A stretch of DNA of 64,000 nucleotides from Paenibacillus agri (GCF_013359945.1 NZ_JABWCS010000218.1:62001-126000); one strand, 5' to 3'. Shown: positions 8,540 through 17,416, counted from the first letter of the stretch. Translations and numbers: made by a program. The notes: a model not told the origin generated them from the sequence alone.

Positions 8540-9840
8540 CGCTGTAGGGAAACGTCCTCTTTGGAGTTGCCCTCTTTGGAGTTGCCCTCTTTGGAGTTGC
8601 CCTCTTTGGAGCTGTCCGCATCCCCTTCCAAGCTGCCGGCAGGTCCAAAAAACTCATAATGAACATCTGCAGCAGGAACACCCCAGGCCTTCAACAGGCC
8701 ATGTACAGTTCGCATAAACGGAACGGGCCCGCAAAAATAAAAGCTCGCGTCTTGGGTAGGAACTACCTGCTTCAACCAAGGCAAGTCGATATATCCCTCT
8801 TTATCATAAGCCTTCTGCTCTCTATCCTGGGCAGTTGGCTTTTCATAGCAAAAATAGGTATGGATGTTCTGAGAGCGCTCGGAGAGCTCCTCTACCTGTC
8901 GTCTGAGCGCATGCACATCACTATTCAAAGCGGCGTGGATAAAAGTGACTTGACGCTCCGTCTTCGCAGCAGCCAAAGTATTTAGCATGCTGACGAGTGG
9001 TGTTAATCCCACGCCCCCGCTAATGAGCACGACCGGACGGGAATCCTGCTGATCCAGTGTGAATTCGCCTGCAGGCGCCGACAACCATAACACATCTCCC
9101 GCCTTGACCTGATCATGTAAGAACACCGAGACCTTCCCCGCTGGCCGACCAGCCCCCTCATCCTCACGCTTAACGGAAATTCTGTAGTACGGTTTACCCG
9201 GGGCGTCGGAAAGACTGTACTGACGAATATGTGTATTTATTTCACCTGGGATTTCCACTTTTACACTAACGTACTGTCCCGGCTCAAAGGAAGCCAGTTC
9301 TCCTCCATCCTGCGGTACTAGATAAAAGGAGGTGATAACGCCACTCTCTTTCACTTTTTGTTCCACCCGGAAGGCTCTGTAGTCGGCCCATCCTCCTTGC
9401 TGCTGTTGTGCCTGCCCGTACATTTCGGCTTCTACCTCGATAAAGACACCCGCAATGACTCCATAGGCCTCTCCCCAGGCCTGAAGAATCTCCTCCGTCG
9501 CGCCATCACCTAGAACATCTTTAATTGCTGTAAGCAAGTTTTGTCCAACAATAGGGTAATGCTCTGCTTGCACGCCAAGACTGCGATGCTTGTGGGCAAT
9601 CTGTTTCACTACCGGGAGAATCGATTCCAGTTTGTCGATATGTTTAGCCGCGGCGATGATTGCGTTGGCGAGGGCTGTTCGCTGTCTACCCTGGCTTTGA
9701 TTCGCGTGATTGAAAATATTCAATAGTTCAGGATGGCTGCTGAACAACAAGTGATAGAACCGCTTGGTAATTTCCGTCCCGTGTATTTCTAGAACCGGAA
9801 CCGTAGATTGTATGATTTTTATTGTTTTTTCGCTAAGCAT
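8536..9840 (-). CDS. hmp: Flavohaemoglobin (nitric oxide dioxygenase)
   Basis: Converts NO and O2 to nitrate using NAD(P)H, FAD and haem in the cytoplasm. The globin domain (1-140) keeps the haem-pocket residues at the standard numbers: Tyr29 (B10), Gln53 (E7), proximal His85, Tyr95 and Glu137. The FAD domain follows with RQYSLSD, then the NAD domain with GGVGLTPLVSML and FYFCGPVPFM. At 434 residues it is about 30 longer than usual because of a C-terminal tail of SKEGN pentapeptide repeats after GPAGSLEG. Start at 9840. A TGTGA-N6-TCACA palindrome sits 66 bases upstream. Confidence 0.96.
   Translation of the reverse strand: MLSEKTIKIIQSTVPVLEIHGTEITKRFYHLLFSSHPELLNIFNHANQSQGRQRTALANAIIAAAKHIDKLESILPVVKQIAHKHRSLGVQAEHYPIVGQNLLTAIKDVLGDGATEEILQAWGEAYGVIAGVFIEVEAEMYGQAQQQQGGWADYRAFRVEQKVKESGVITSFYLVPQDGGELASFEPGQYVSVKVEIPGEINTHIRQYSLSDAPGKPYYRISVKREDEGAGRPAGKVSVFLHDQVKAGDVLWLSAPAGEFTLDQQDSRPVVLISGGVGLTPLVSMLNTLAAAKTERQVTFIHAALNSDVHALRRQVEELSERSQNIHTYFCYEKPTAQDREQKAYDKEGYIDLPWLKQVVPTQDASFYFCGPVPFMRTVHGLLKAWGVPAADVHYEFFGPAGSLEGDADSSKEGNSKEGNSKEGNSKEDVSLQR
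8556..8615. repeat. 15-base tandem repeat inside the 3' end of hmp
   Basis: Three exact units of CCTCTTTGGAGTTGC at 8556-8570, 8571-8585 and 8586-8600 plus a partial fourth. Read on the minus strand it encodes SKEGN repeats. The period is a multiple of three, so copy changes keep the frame. Confidence 0.95.
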
Positions 9841-9905
9841 AAAGCAGTCCTCGCTTTCATCTACTTGGAATATGTCAAGTATATGAAAAGAAAAGCCCCT
9901 ATCAG

Positions 9906-9921
9906 TGTGATTAAAGTCACA
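9906..9921. promoter_or_regulatory. Crp/Fnr-type operator upstream of hmp
   Basis: TGTGATTAAAGTCACA is a perfect TGTGA-N6-TCACA palindrome, the consensus used by Crp and by Gram-positive Fnr. It lies 66-81 bases upstream of the hmp start. The likely binder is a Crp/Fnr-family protein, possibly the adjacent one; this is inferred. Confidence 0.65.
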
Positions 9922-9998
9922 TCATTTCGTAACGATTTGTGAAGTGAATTTGATGGCTATCATAATTGTTCATTTCAGAGCGAAGCAATCGATATACC

Positions 9999-10032
9999 AA
10001 AAAGCGTTTGCGAGAAATAGCAAACGCTTTTT
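9999..10032. terminator. Bidirectional rho-independent terminator after mglBAC
   Basis: AAAAAGCGTTTGC / GCAAACGCTTTTT with an 8-base loop; T runs on both strands. It lies downstream of the repeat element that follows mglC and upstream of the hmp promoter. Confidence 0.88.
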
Positions 10033-10044
10033 ACTGACCTTCCC

Positions 10045-10235
10045 CCTCAGCGAGAGGATCGAGGCGTGACGAAGAGGATGCTTGGGACTGTAGGAGCGAA
10101 GCGTCCGTCCAAAAGCTTTCCGCAGGAAAGCTCGCATCGGAAGCATAAGCTGTCTCCGGATTTCAACCGCGCTCAGCGGTTTCAATCGAAGAAATCTGGA
10201 GACAACAACGGCCGAAAGTCCAAGCATTCCCCGCA
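10045..10235 (-). repeat. Dispersed palindromic element, family 1, complete copy (inverted)
   Basis: Read on the minus strand it matches the 25.5 kb copy along its length: GGACTTTCGG, hairpin arm TGTCTCCAGATTTC, arm GAAATCCGGAGACA, TTATGCTTCCGATGC, AGCTTTCCTGCGGAA, GCTCCTACAGTCCCAA. On the plus strand the outer arms are at 10151-10164 and 10191-10204, with an inner AACCGC/GCGGTT stem. It lies between the mglC stop and the operon terminator. Confidence 0.8.
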
Positions 10236-10260
10236 GTCACAACGTTATCCTCAAGCCCGA

Positions 10261-11268
10261 CTATCTTTTAGATGAATACTTCCGCATATCAAACGCCACT
10301 GCCGCGATAATTATCAGACCTTTGATAATCAGCTGGTAGTACGGGCTGATGCCGATAAAGGTCAAACCGTAGTTGATCAGGGTGAAGATGATAACCCCAA
10401 CCAGAACGCCCGGCACGGTACCGATACCGCCTGTGGTAGATACACCGCCGACTACGCAGGCTGCGATGGCGTCAAGTTCATACATGTTGCCATAGTTGTT
10501 GGTAGCGCCGCCTGTTCTTGCAGCTTCAAGGACACCTGCCAGACCGTAGAGGGCACCTGCAATTGCGTAGATGTAGATCAAGTTCTTGGATACGTCAATA
10601 CCGGATACTTTTGCCGCTTGAATGTTACCCCCGATAGCGTACATGTTCTTGCCAAGTTTGGTTTTGTTAAAAACTACCCAGACTATGGCTGCGACGACGA
10701 GGGCTATGATGACTATAAACGGTATCGAATATTGGCCGCTTCCAAAGAAGCCGGAACCAATTTTGGTGAAGTCGGGACGCAGACCGCCGATGGGCTGGGA
10801 CTGGTTGGGCTCCATATCAAAGTACAGGGAATTAAGACCGTACACGATAACCATTGTGCCTAGCGTTGCGATAAACGGTGGTACACTGAGCTTGGAGACA
10901 ACCAGACCATTTATGAGTCCACAGATAAGACCTGCGATGATAGCGATCACAATAGGAAGCAGTACATTCAGTTGCGGTAGATCGGGGAAGAAGCGACGTG
11001 AATAATCGGGAATCTGCAGCATCGAAGCAGAAATCACCGCCGTGAAACCAACAACCCGTCCGGCCGACAAGTCCGTACCCGCTGTAATCAGAATGAAAGC
11101 AACGCCAAGCGCGATGATAATCCGTGTGGATGATTGAATCATAATGTCACGCAGAGTATTCACAGAAATGAAACTTGGTTCATACAGTGCTATTCCCAAA
11201 ATAAGCAACACCAATACGATGTATATGGCATTTTGGGTGACAAAGGACTGAGCTTTTTTTACGTTCAT
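10261..11268 (-). CDS. mglC: Galactose/methyl-galactoside-type ABC transporter permease
   Basis: Membrane subunit of the sugar importer with MglA and MglB. About 335 residues; 8-10 hydrophobic segments of the BPD_transp_2 (RbsC/MglC) fold. LGVAFILITAGTDLSAGRVVG and LIYGLNSLYF-like segments, GALYGLAGVLEAARTGGA, YELDAIAACVVGGVSTTGG and GIGTVPGVLVGV are diagnostic of the family. I chose the ATG at 11268 because GAGGAGG precedes it by about 9 bases; an upstream ATG at 11286 is itself part of that site. Three tandem hairpins fill the gap to mglA. Confidence 0.92.
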   Translation of the reverse strand: MNVKKAQSFVTQNAIYIVLVLLILGIALYEPSFISVNTLRDIMIQSSTRIIIALGVAFILITAGTDLSAGRVVGFTAVISASMLQIPDYSRRFFPDLPQLNVLLPIVIAIIAGLICGLINGLVVSKLSVPPFIATLGTMVIVYGLNSLYFDMEPNQSQPIGGLRPDFTKIGSGFFGSGQYSIPFIVIIALVVAAIVWVVFNKTKLGKNMYAIGGNIQAAKVSGIDVSKNLIYIYAIAGALYGLAGVLEAARTGGATNNYGNMYELDAIAACVVGGVSTTGGIGTVPGVLVGVIIFTLINYGLTFIGISPYYQLIIKGLIIIAAVAFDMRKYSSKR

Positions 11269-11288
11269 TAGTATGTTCCTCCTCAAAA

Positions 11289-11379
11289 GTTACGCGCAGC
11301 GTAACTCTCATCGTAAGCATAATCTGTTACGCGTAGCGTAACTCCCATCGTAAGCATAATCTGTTACGCACAGCGCAAC
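11289..11379. repeat. Three tandem hairpin units (37-base period) between mglA and mglC
   Basis: Stem-loops at 11289-11305, 11326-11342 and 11363-11379 start exactly 37 bases apart. The middle one is a perfect GTTACGC-GTA-GCGTAAC; the others carry one or two changes. The 20-base linkers (TCATCGTAAGCATAATCT core) are nearly identical. No T-tract, so not simple terminators. Confidence 0.85.
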
Positions 11380-11522
11380 TAAAACCGTAATTATCGCCTT
11401 GTTATGCGAATATTTGTTTTTATGATAATCATAAATCAGTTACTAGATGTTGAATTTCATCCTCAACAAATACCTTGTTATAGGAAGTTTATTTCTTTTC
11501 ACAAGCTAAACTTGTTCCTATT

Positions 11523-13034
11523 CTAGTGCTGTGCGGCGAGGCGCATAACTTCCGTTTCCGTAGCTTGCTCGCCTTCTAATATCCCTGTCAGTTTCCCTTC
11601 AGACATAACCATAACCCTGTCGGACATGCCCAGCAGCTCTGGCATTTCTGAGGAAATCATAATGATGCTCTTGCCCTGCTTCGCCAAATCCGCGATGATC
11701 GTATAAATTTCGAACTTTGCACCTACGTCGATCCCCCGTGTCGGCTCATCCAGAAGCAGAACTTCCGGTTCGGTGAGCAGCCATCTGGCCAGCAGCACCT
11801 TTTGCTGATTGCCGCCGGACAGGTTCATAATTTGGGTCTTGGTCGTCGGTGTTTTGGTACGGAGTTTTTCGATCATTTTATCGACTTCTGCTTTTTTCTT
11901 CTTCCCGTTCAGCAGCATATAAGGCTTCTGATAACGGTCAAGGTTGGCAATGGCCCCATTCTCATGCACAGATAATACCGGGAAAATCCCCGTAACACGC
12001 CGTTCCTCCGTCAACAGTGCAAGGCCATGTTTCTTTGCATCTTTAGGCGAGTTGATCTTGACCTGCTTTCCCTTAATCGAAATGGAACCTGATTTGATGT
12101 TACGAAGACCGAACAGTGCTTCAATAACTTCCGTACGCTGCGCCCCGACGAGGCCGCCGATTCCCAGAATTTCACCGCGCCGCAATTCAAAAGAGATGTC
12201 CTTGAACGAGCGTTGTTCCGTTGAGGTCAAGCTCTCCACTTTCAAATAGACTTCACCCGGCACATTGAAGCGCTCAGGGAAGCGGTTGGTCAAATCACGG
12301 CCTACCATTTTGGAGATAATTAAATCGGTGGTCATCTCCGCGGCCGGCCAGGTGCCAATCTTTTTACCGTCGCGCATGATGGTGACATCATCGGAGATCT
12401 CGAGAATTTCCTCCATTTTGTGCGATATATAGATAATAGCTACGCCTCTTTTTTTCAAATCCCGGATAATCCGGAATAAGTGCTCCACTTCCACACTGGT
12501 CAGGGACGAAGTAGGTTCATCCATCACAATGACGCGGGAATGGAAAGAGACGGCCTTCGCGATTTCAATGGATTGGATTTTGGATACGGACAATTTACCC
12601 ACCAAAGTCTCGGGCTTCAGGTCAATGTCCAGATCTTTAAAAAGATTTTCTGTATCCGTAAACATCTTTTTGTGGTCAATGAATTGAATCGGTCCGATGC
12701 CTTTGGTCGGAAAACGTCCCAGCCAGATGTTCTCCATCACACTGCGGAACGGCACAGGATGCAATTCCTGGTGAATCATTGAGATTCCATTTTTAAGCGC
12801 ATCGTTGGAGCTTGTGATGGAGACCTTGTCGCCATCCAGATAGATTTCACCGGCATCCGGCGCGTAGATTCCGAAGAGACATTTCATTAATGTAGATTTA
12901 CCAGCACCGTTCTCACCCATCAGAGCATGAACCGATCCTGGTCTAACCTTCAAGCTGACATCATCCAGCGCCTTGACGCCGGGGAACTCTTTCGAGATAT
13001 TGTTCATTTCCAGCAAAAACTCGGCTTGAGCCAT
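11523..13034 (-). CDS. mglA: Galactose/methyl-galactoside ABC transporter, double ATP-binding protein
   Basis: 503 residues with two ABC domains, as in MglA/RbsA/XylG. Domain 1 has Walker A GENGAGKSTLMKCLFG, LSVSKIQSIEIAKAV as signature region and Walker B VIVMDEPTSSL. Domain 2 has the usual degenerate P-loop GLVGAQRTEV, signature LSGGNQQKVLLARWL and LLLDEPTRGIDVGAK. It energises uptake through MglC. It lies 139 bases after mglB and 254 bases before mglC, both gaps carrying hairpins, which fits a single operon with differential subunit levels. The exact sugar (galactose, glucose, xylose) is not fixed by sequence reading. Confidence 0.94.
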   Translation of the reverse strand: MAQAEFLLEMNNISKEFPGVKALDDVSLKVRPGSVHALMGENGAGKSTLMKCLFGIYAPDAGEIYLDGDKVSITSSNDALKNGISMIHQELHPVPFRSVMENIWLGRFPTKGIGPIQFIDHKKMFTDTENLFKDLDIDLKPETLVGKLSVSKIQSIEIAKAVSFHSRVIVMDEPTSSLTSVEVEHLFRIIRDLKKRGVAIIYISHKMEEILEISDDVTIMRDGKKIGTWPAAEMTTDLIISKMVGRDLTNRFPERFNVPGEVYLKVESLTSTEQRSFKDISFELRRGEILGIGGLVGAQRTEVIEALFGLRNIKSGSISIKGKQVKINSPKDAKKHGLALLTEERRVTGIFPVLSVHENGAIANLDRYQKPYMLLNGKKKKAEVDKMIEKLRTKTPTTKTQIMNLSGGNQQKVLLARWLLTEPEVLLLDEPTRGIDVGAKFEIYTIIADLAKQGKSIIMISSEMPELLGMSDRVMVMSEGKLTGILEGEQATETEVMRLAAQH

Positions 13035-13116
13035 GTTGTTACGCCCCCTACGCTTTTTTTCTTTTCCATGAGAGGCACAGCGGTTCCATCCTGTTCCCTA
13101 CCCGTAAGGAATATCA

Positions 13117-13136
13117 GGGAGCGGATAGCCGCTCCC
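13117..13136. other. Intercistronic hairpin between mglB and mglA
   Basis: GGGAGCGG-ATAG-CCGCTCCC, an 8-bp GC stem with a tetraloop and no following T run on the minus strand. Hairpins at this place in binding-protein operons commonly protect the upstream message and give excess binding protein. Confidence 0.7.
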
Positions 13137-13173
13137 CGTGTCTATCTTTTTAAGAATGTTACTAATAGAATGA

Positions 13174-14259
13174 TTACTTCGCATCCGCAACGTTGTCTTT
13201 GGTGATCTTCTTGTAGGAGATCCAGACATACTGGTTGTCAGTGATGTCAAAGCCAACATTGTCTTTCGTTGGTGTTTCGCCTTTGGCAAGCAGTGAAGCT
13301 ACAGTGATCGCAGCTTTACCTTGGTTGTTAGCATCGTTCAGAACGGTACCAAGCATCGTGCCATCTTGCAGAGCTTGAACCGCAGGAGCTGTAGCATCCA
13401 CGCCGACTACCGGCATGTATTTATCCCCAGAGAAGTAACCGGCAGCTTTCAAAGCTTCGATAGCCCCGAGAGCCATGTCATCGTTATTCGCGAACACAGC
13501 TTCAATCTTGTCGCCATGGGAACCGAGGAATGCAGCCATTTTCTCCTGGCCTTTTACGCGATCCCACATCGCAGTATCTTCAGCCAGCTTTTCAACCTTA
13601 ATACCAGCATCTTCTACAGCTTGAATGGAGTAAGTAGTACGGAGCTCAGCATCTTGGTGTCCAGGCTCACCTTTAAGCATTACGTATTGGAGCACGCCAT
13701 CGCCGTTCTTATCAGCCTCAGGGTGTGCTTTCCAATAGTCAACGATCAGTTGGCCGGACATCGTACCGGATTCTTCGGCTTTAGCGCCTACATAGTAGAC
13801 TTTGTCCCATTTCTTCATATCTTCCGGAAGCGGTTCACGGTTCAGGAACACAACTGGAATATTTGCTGTTTTAGCTTTATCGATAATGACGCCGGCAGCA
13901 GTGCGGTCAACCGGGTTGATCAGCATGCCGTTATATTTTTTGGTGATGAAGAGGTCAACCTTGTCATTCTGGGTAGGCTGGGAGTTTTGGCTGTCTACAA
14001 TATCCACAGTGGCGATGCCTTCAGCCGATTTTTGAATCGCGTTACGAACACCCGTCATGAATGTGTCATCGAATTTGTAAATGGCTACACCGACCTTAGG
14101 CGTTTCCGCGCTTTTTCCTCCGCTGTTACCGGAATTTGTTGTGTTAGTGGTACCGGCCCCGGAGTTAGTTGTACTAGCAGAATTATTATTGCCGCCGCAG
14201 CCTGCAAGAGCAGCACCCAGCAATGCGCTGGCCAGTAATACGGAAGTGATTTTTCTCAT
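13174..14259 (-). CDS. mglB: Galactose-type sugar-binding lipoprotein of ABC importer
   Basis: 361 residues; lipoprotein signal peptide ending LAGC (lipidated Cys about residue 21), Ser/Thr/Asn-rich spacer, then a periplasmic-binding-protein type 1 fold beginning KVGVAIYKFDDTFMTGVRNA. GMLINPVDRTAAGVIIDKA, FLNREPL, KVYYVGAKAEESG, FANNDDMALGAIEAL and VVGVDATAPA match the galactose/glucose-binding protein family. In a Gram-positive cell it is anchored outside the membrane and delivers sugar to MglC/MglA. GGAGG lies 10 bases before the ATG. A catabolite-type operator and a candidate promoter are in the upstream gap. Confidence 0.93.
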   Translation of the reverse strand: MRKITSVLLASALLGAALAGCGGNNNSASTTNSGAGTTNTTNSGNSGGKSAETPKVGVAIYKFDDTFMTGVRNAIQKSAEGIATVDIVDSQNSQPTQNDKVDLFITKKYNGMLINPVDRTAAGVIIDKAKTANIPVVFLNREPLPEDMKKWDKVYYVGAKAEESGTMSGQLIVDYWKAHPEADKNGDGVLQYVMLKGEPGHQDAELRTTYSIQAVEDAGIKVEKLAEDTAMWDRVKGQEKMAAFLGSHGDKIEAVFANNDDMALGAIEALKAAGYFSGDKYMPVVGVDATAPAVQALQDGTMLGTVLNDANNQGKAAITVASLLAKGETPTKDNVGFDITDNQYVWISYKKITKDNVADAK

Positions 14260-14321
14260 TATTCATTGACCTCCTGATTCATTTCTTTTTCATTTTCCCC
14301 GCTCACTCTGGGAATATCTAC

Positions 14322-14350
14322 ATTATGCTTCATTTGAAAACGGTTGCGAA
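14322..14350 (-). promoter_or_regulatory. Candidate mglBAC promoter with cre-like site
   Basis: Read on the minus strand, TTCGCA (14350-14345) and CATAAT (14327-14322) are 17 bases apart. Within the spacer, positions 14335-14348 match the CcpA box TGWNANCGNTNWCA at 12 of 14 positions. CcpA repression would fit a sugar importer. The rest of 14260-14567 holds only this and the terminator of the neighbouring gene. Confidence 0.4.
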
Positions 14351-14500
14351 TATAAAATACTACTCTGTTTTATAAAAATTCTCATGTACAAAAGGGTTCC
14401 TTATTCTTATATTACGTCCACTAAGTTTATCCCTTGGCGCTAGGAGAACTTCACCTTCCTGTTTTGGCGATATAAGATTTCCCGCCATCTGTCTGCACAT

Positions 14501-14557
14501 AAAAAAGCCGGGCCACATATCGGGAAATCATGCCCTCCTGATTTATGCGCACCGGCT
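14501..14557 (-). terminator. Terminator after the RR-HK-sugar-binding protein operon
   Basis: Minus-strand stem AGCCGG..CGCATA / TATGTG..CCGGCT with an internal mismatch, followed by six T. Starts 11 bases after the stop at 14568. Confidence 0.7.
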
Positions 14558-14567
14558 ACCAGCCTGA

Positions 14568-15593
14568 TTATCTTACAAAAGGGAACAACAGCTTCTGGTT
14601 CTCCGGCCATAGCATGTTGTCCAAATCTATGATTTTGGTTCCTGTATCCACCCGTTCCGGGACTTTGATACCTTCGAGAATCTCCACAGCGTGCTTAATG
14701 GCCAAATACCCGTTGCTGAATGGATTCTGCACTACCGTAGCCTGGACCGTTCCGTCCTGTAGCAGCTCCATCATCGATGGAGAGCTGTCAAAGGCCACCA
14801 TTCTGATCCCCTTCAGTCCCAGCTGCTGTATCGCCTTGGCCGCTCCCTGTGAGCCTGTTTCATTCAAGGTAGCTATCCCTCTCAATCTGGGGTGCTGGTT
14901 CAGCATTTGCCTGGTCAATTCCTCTGCATTGGCAATATTGGAGGGCGTGTAAGCAATCTCGACAACATGGATATCGGGATAACGGGCAGCGTAGTTCAGA
15001 AAACCCTTTTCCCGTTCATCTGCATCCCTCGCCCCATAATCTATCGCGGTCGACGACACCGACTGGGCATTCTCGGTTGAACTCGTAAAGTTGATGATGC
15101 CAATCTCTCCATGTGCGTCCAGCAGCTTGATCAGGCGCTCGGCTGATTTTTGCCCAGCTTCATATCCGTTGGATCCAATATAAGTGGAGACTCTGGCTGA
15201 TCCTACCTCAGCATCCACCGAAATCACGGGGATTTTGTTAAAAACCGCTGCCTTATCCACTACCTGTGCAAGCCCCATGTAACTGCTGGCCGCCAGTACG
15301 ATCACGTCTGCTTTTTCGTCAATTGCGTTTTCAACCATCGCGATCTGTTCGTCGACGTCACTCTCCGAATCCGGGGCTTTAAACGTCAGCTTGACGTTGA
15401 ATTCCTGGGCCGCTGCCTCTGCTCCCAGCTTCACGGTATTCCAGTAATCGCCCCTGCTCATTTTGACAATCATATGGACACTCCGGGTCTTGGCCGTGCT
15501 GATGTAATCAGGAGGCGAACTTATGCAGGAATTGAGCGCGAACCCCGCCGCAGCACAGCAGAATAGGATCAGCCAAAAGCGTTTGTTCATCAT
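14568..15593 (-). CDS. Sugar-binding lipoprotein, probable co-sensor of the adjacent histidine kinase
   Basis: 341 residues. Signal peptide with lipobox-like ALNSC (Cys about residue 23), then a Peripla_BP_4 (type 1 sugar-binding) fold: MIVKMSRGDYWNTVKLGAEAA, ADVIVLAASSYMGLAQVVDKA, YIGSNGYEAGQKSAERLI, RGIATLNETGSQGAAKAIQQ, VAFDSSPSMMELLQDGT. Its ATGA start overlaps the kinase stop by 4 bases, so it is made with the kinase and not with transporter subunits. By analogy with XylFII-LytS it likely presents sugar to the kinase; an orphan transporter subunit is the alternative. Confidence 0.88.
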   Translation of the reverse strand: MMNKRFWLILFCCAAAGFALNSCISSPPDYISTAKTRSVHMIVKMSRGDYWNTVKLGAEAAAQEFNVKLTFKAPDSESDVDEQIAMVENAIDEKADVIVLAASSYMGLAQVVDKAAVFNKIPVISVDAEVGSARVSTYIGSNGYEAGQKSAERLIKLLDAHGEIGIINFTSSTENAQSVSSTAIDYGARDADEREKGFLNYAARYPDIHVVEIAYTPSNIANAEELTRQMLNQHPRLRGIATLNETGSQGAAKAIQQLGLKGIRMVAFDSSPSMMELLQDGTVQATVVQNPFSNGYLAIKHAVEILEGIKVPERVDTGTKIIDLDNMLWPENQKLLFPFVR

Positions 15594-17416
15594 TCCTGAG
15601 CTCCCCCCTCCTTCTCTTCATCGAGTTCTTGAGACACCAGCGCAGGGAAAGTAAGCGTAACTGTAGTGCCTTCCTCTATGGCGCTTTCAAAGGAAATGCC
15701 GAATTCACGCCCGTAATAGAGCTTGATCCGCTCATTCACATTTCGCACCCCAACACCCGATCCAGTCCCGGACTTACATACACCCGTCAAAATCGTACTT
15801 AGCGTCTCCTTAGACATGCCAAGGCCGTTGTCCATGATAGTAATGACAATCAGCTTGTTCTGCAGCTCTGCCCGGATAGAGATCAATCCCTCATCTGGCA
15901 TCATTTCAATTCCATGGTACAGGGCATTTTCTACAATGGGCTGCAATATGAGCTTGATGGTCTGGCATTGCAATACCTCATCCTGGGCGTGAATCTCGTA
16001 CTTGAATTTGTTCTTGAAGCGAAAGCTTTGGATCACCAAATAATGGCGGATGTGGTCCAGTTCCTCTTGAACGGTAATGATATTCTTGCCCTTGCTGAGG
16101 CTGATGCGAAAAAACTTCGAGAGGGAATGAATCATCGTGACCACCTCATCGGTTTTCCCGCGCTCCGCGAGCCGAATGACCGAATTCAATGTATTATACA
16201 AAAAGTGCGGGTTGATCTGGGATTGCAGCACTTCAAGCTCGCCCTTACGCTTCGTTTCCTGCTCGTAAATGATCTGTTCCATCAACTGGCGGATACGCTG
16301 AAGCATGAGATTAAAGCGCTTGGATAACTGCTCCACCTCATAAGCCCCGCTGACATTGATAGGGGTATTGAGATCACCCTCTCCCACCTGCTTGACCGTA
16401 CGCTCCAGCTTGCGGATCGGGCTGGAAATCCGGGCAGACAGCAGGACCGAGACGATGATCACACATAGGATTACAACGGCCAGGAACCAGGACAGGAACT
16501 GATTCAGGTCCCGCTTCGTGGTCACGATCTCGTCATAATAAGCCACCCCGACAATTTTCCATCCCGTCTCGGCCAGTGTACGCACAGTAATAAAACGTTT
16601 CTCACCAGTAGATTCATCCAGATAGCTTCGGTAAGCATACTCCAGAACAGGCTCCACATTCTCATATTTCAGTCCCGCATAGATCAGCTGCTGCTGCGGA
16701 TGATACACAATATTGCCGAGGGAATCCAGAATGTAAGCATAACCTCTTTTACCAAGCTTGACCTGCTTGCTGAGTTCATCAATCGTGCCGAAGTTAAAAT
16801 CAATCAGAAGGTTCCCCGTCTTGAGCACTCCGGCTTCACGGTATTGTATAAGCTTGCTCATGGACACGACCCATGTGTATTTGCTCTTGAAGAGATTCTG
16901 GATGTGAGGGGCCGAGAAAGAGATTTCTGAGGTCCGGCGGGGCGATGTATACCAGCTCTGGTTCTCAAGCTGCGTATTGTGGCGCATTTCAAGTCCCGGT
17001 ACATTCAGGACCAGTTCACCCTGAGGTGTAAACAAAGCGACAGAGACCAGATCTTCCCGGGATTCCAGCAGCGTGGACATTCGTTCCTTGAGCATGGGGG
17101 CGCCAATATCCGGAGTCAGCGTGATCTGCGCCTCTGCCTTCTCATAAATATTGCGCATCCCCTTGGCGTACAACTCCAGGTTGTAATTCACCTGCTCGAT
17201 GATCTGCTGCATGTTCAGATTGGCATTCTCTTCTGCGGTCTTGGCGAACTTGTTGTACAGCATAAAGCTGACGAGGACGGCTACAAGCACCGCGACGAAT
17301 GTAAATGTAACTGTAATAATCAACTGGATACTGCGCAGCTTGGAGGATAATTTAATCGTGCCTCCTAAGGGCCGCTGCGGACGCAGCGGGAAGAAATGTG
17401 GTTTCTCCCTGCACAT
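15590..17416 (-). CDS. YesM-type sensor histidine kinase
   Basis: 608 residues. A short cytoplasmic N-terminus, TM1 near residues 30-52, a Cache-like extracellular domain of about 240 residues, TM2 near 305-325, HAMP, a His_kinase domain with NPHFLYNTLNSVIRLAE (phospho-accepting His), and a HATPase_c domain with MDNGLGMS and GTGSGVGVRNVNERI. It should phosphorylate the response regulator encoded 3 bases upstream. AGGAGG 8 bases before the ATG at 17416 lies inside the last codons of the regulator gene. The gene order regulator - kinase - binding lipoprotein - mglBAC suggests control of the sugar importer. Confidence 0.92.
   Translation of the reverse strand: MCREKPHFFPLRPQRPLGGTIKLSSKLRSIQLIITVTFTFVAVLVAVLVSFMLYNKFAKTAEENANLNMQQIIEQVNYNLELYAKGMRNIYEKAEAQITLTPDIGAPMLKERMSTLLESREDLVSVALFTPQGELVLNVPGLEMRHNTQLENQSWYTSPRRTSEISFSAPHIQNLFKSKYTWVVSMSKLIQYREAGVLKTGNLLIDFNFGTIDELSKQVKLGKRGYAYILDSLGNIVYHPQQQLIYAGLKYENVEPVLEYAYRSYLDESTGEKRFITVRTLAETGWKIVGVAYYDEIVTTKRDLNQFLSWFLAVVILCVIIVSVLLSARISSPIRKLERTVKQVGEGDLNTPINVSGAYEVEQLSKRFNLMLQRIRQLMEQIIYEQETKRKGELEVLQSQINPHFLYNTLNSVIRLAERGKTDEVVTMIHSLSKFFRISLSKGKNIITVQEELDHIRHYLVIQSFRFKNKFKYEIHAQDEVLQCQTIKLILQPIVENALYHGIEMMPDEGLISIRAELQNKLIVITIMDNGLGMSKETLSTILTGVCKSGTGSGVGVRNVNERIKLYYGREFGISFESAIEEGTTVTLTFPALVSQELDEEKEGGAQE

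Noticed and set aside
13321..14238. 305-codon plus-strand open frame opposite mglB
   Set aside because: Antisense to a clear gene, no family resemblance and no Shine-Dalgarno; a shadow of codon bias. Similar long antisense frames opposite leuC, dynA, GH38 and the WG gene were rejected for the same reason.
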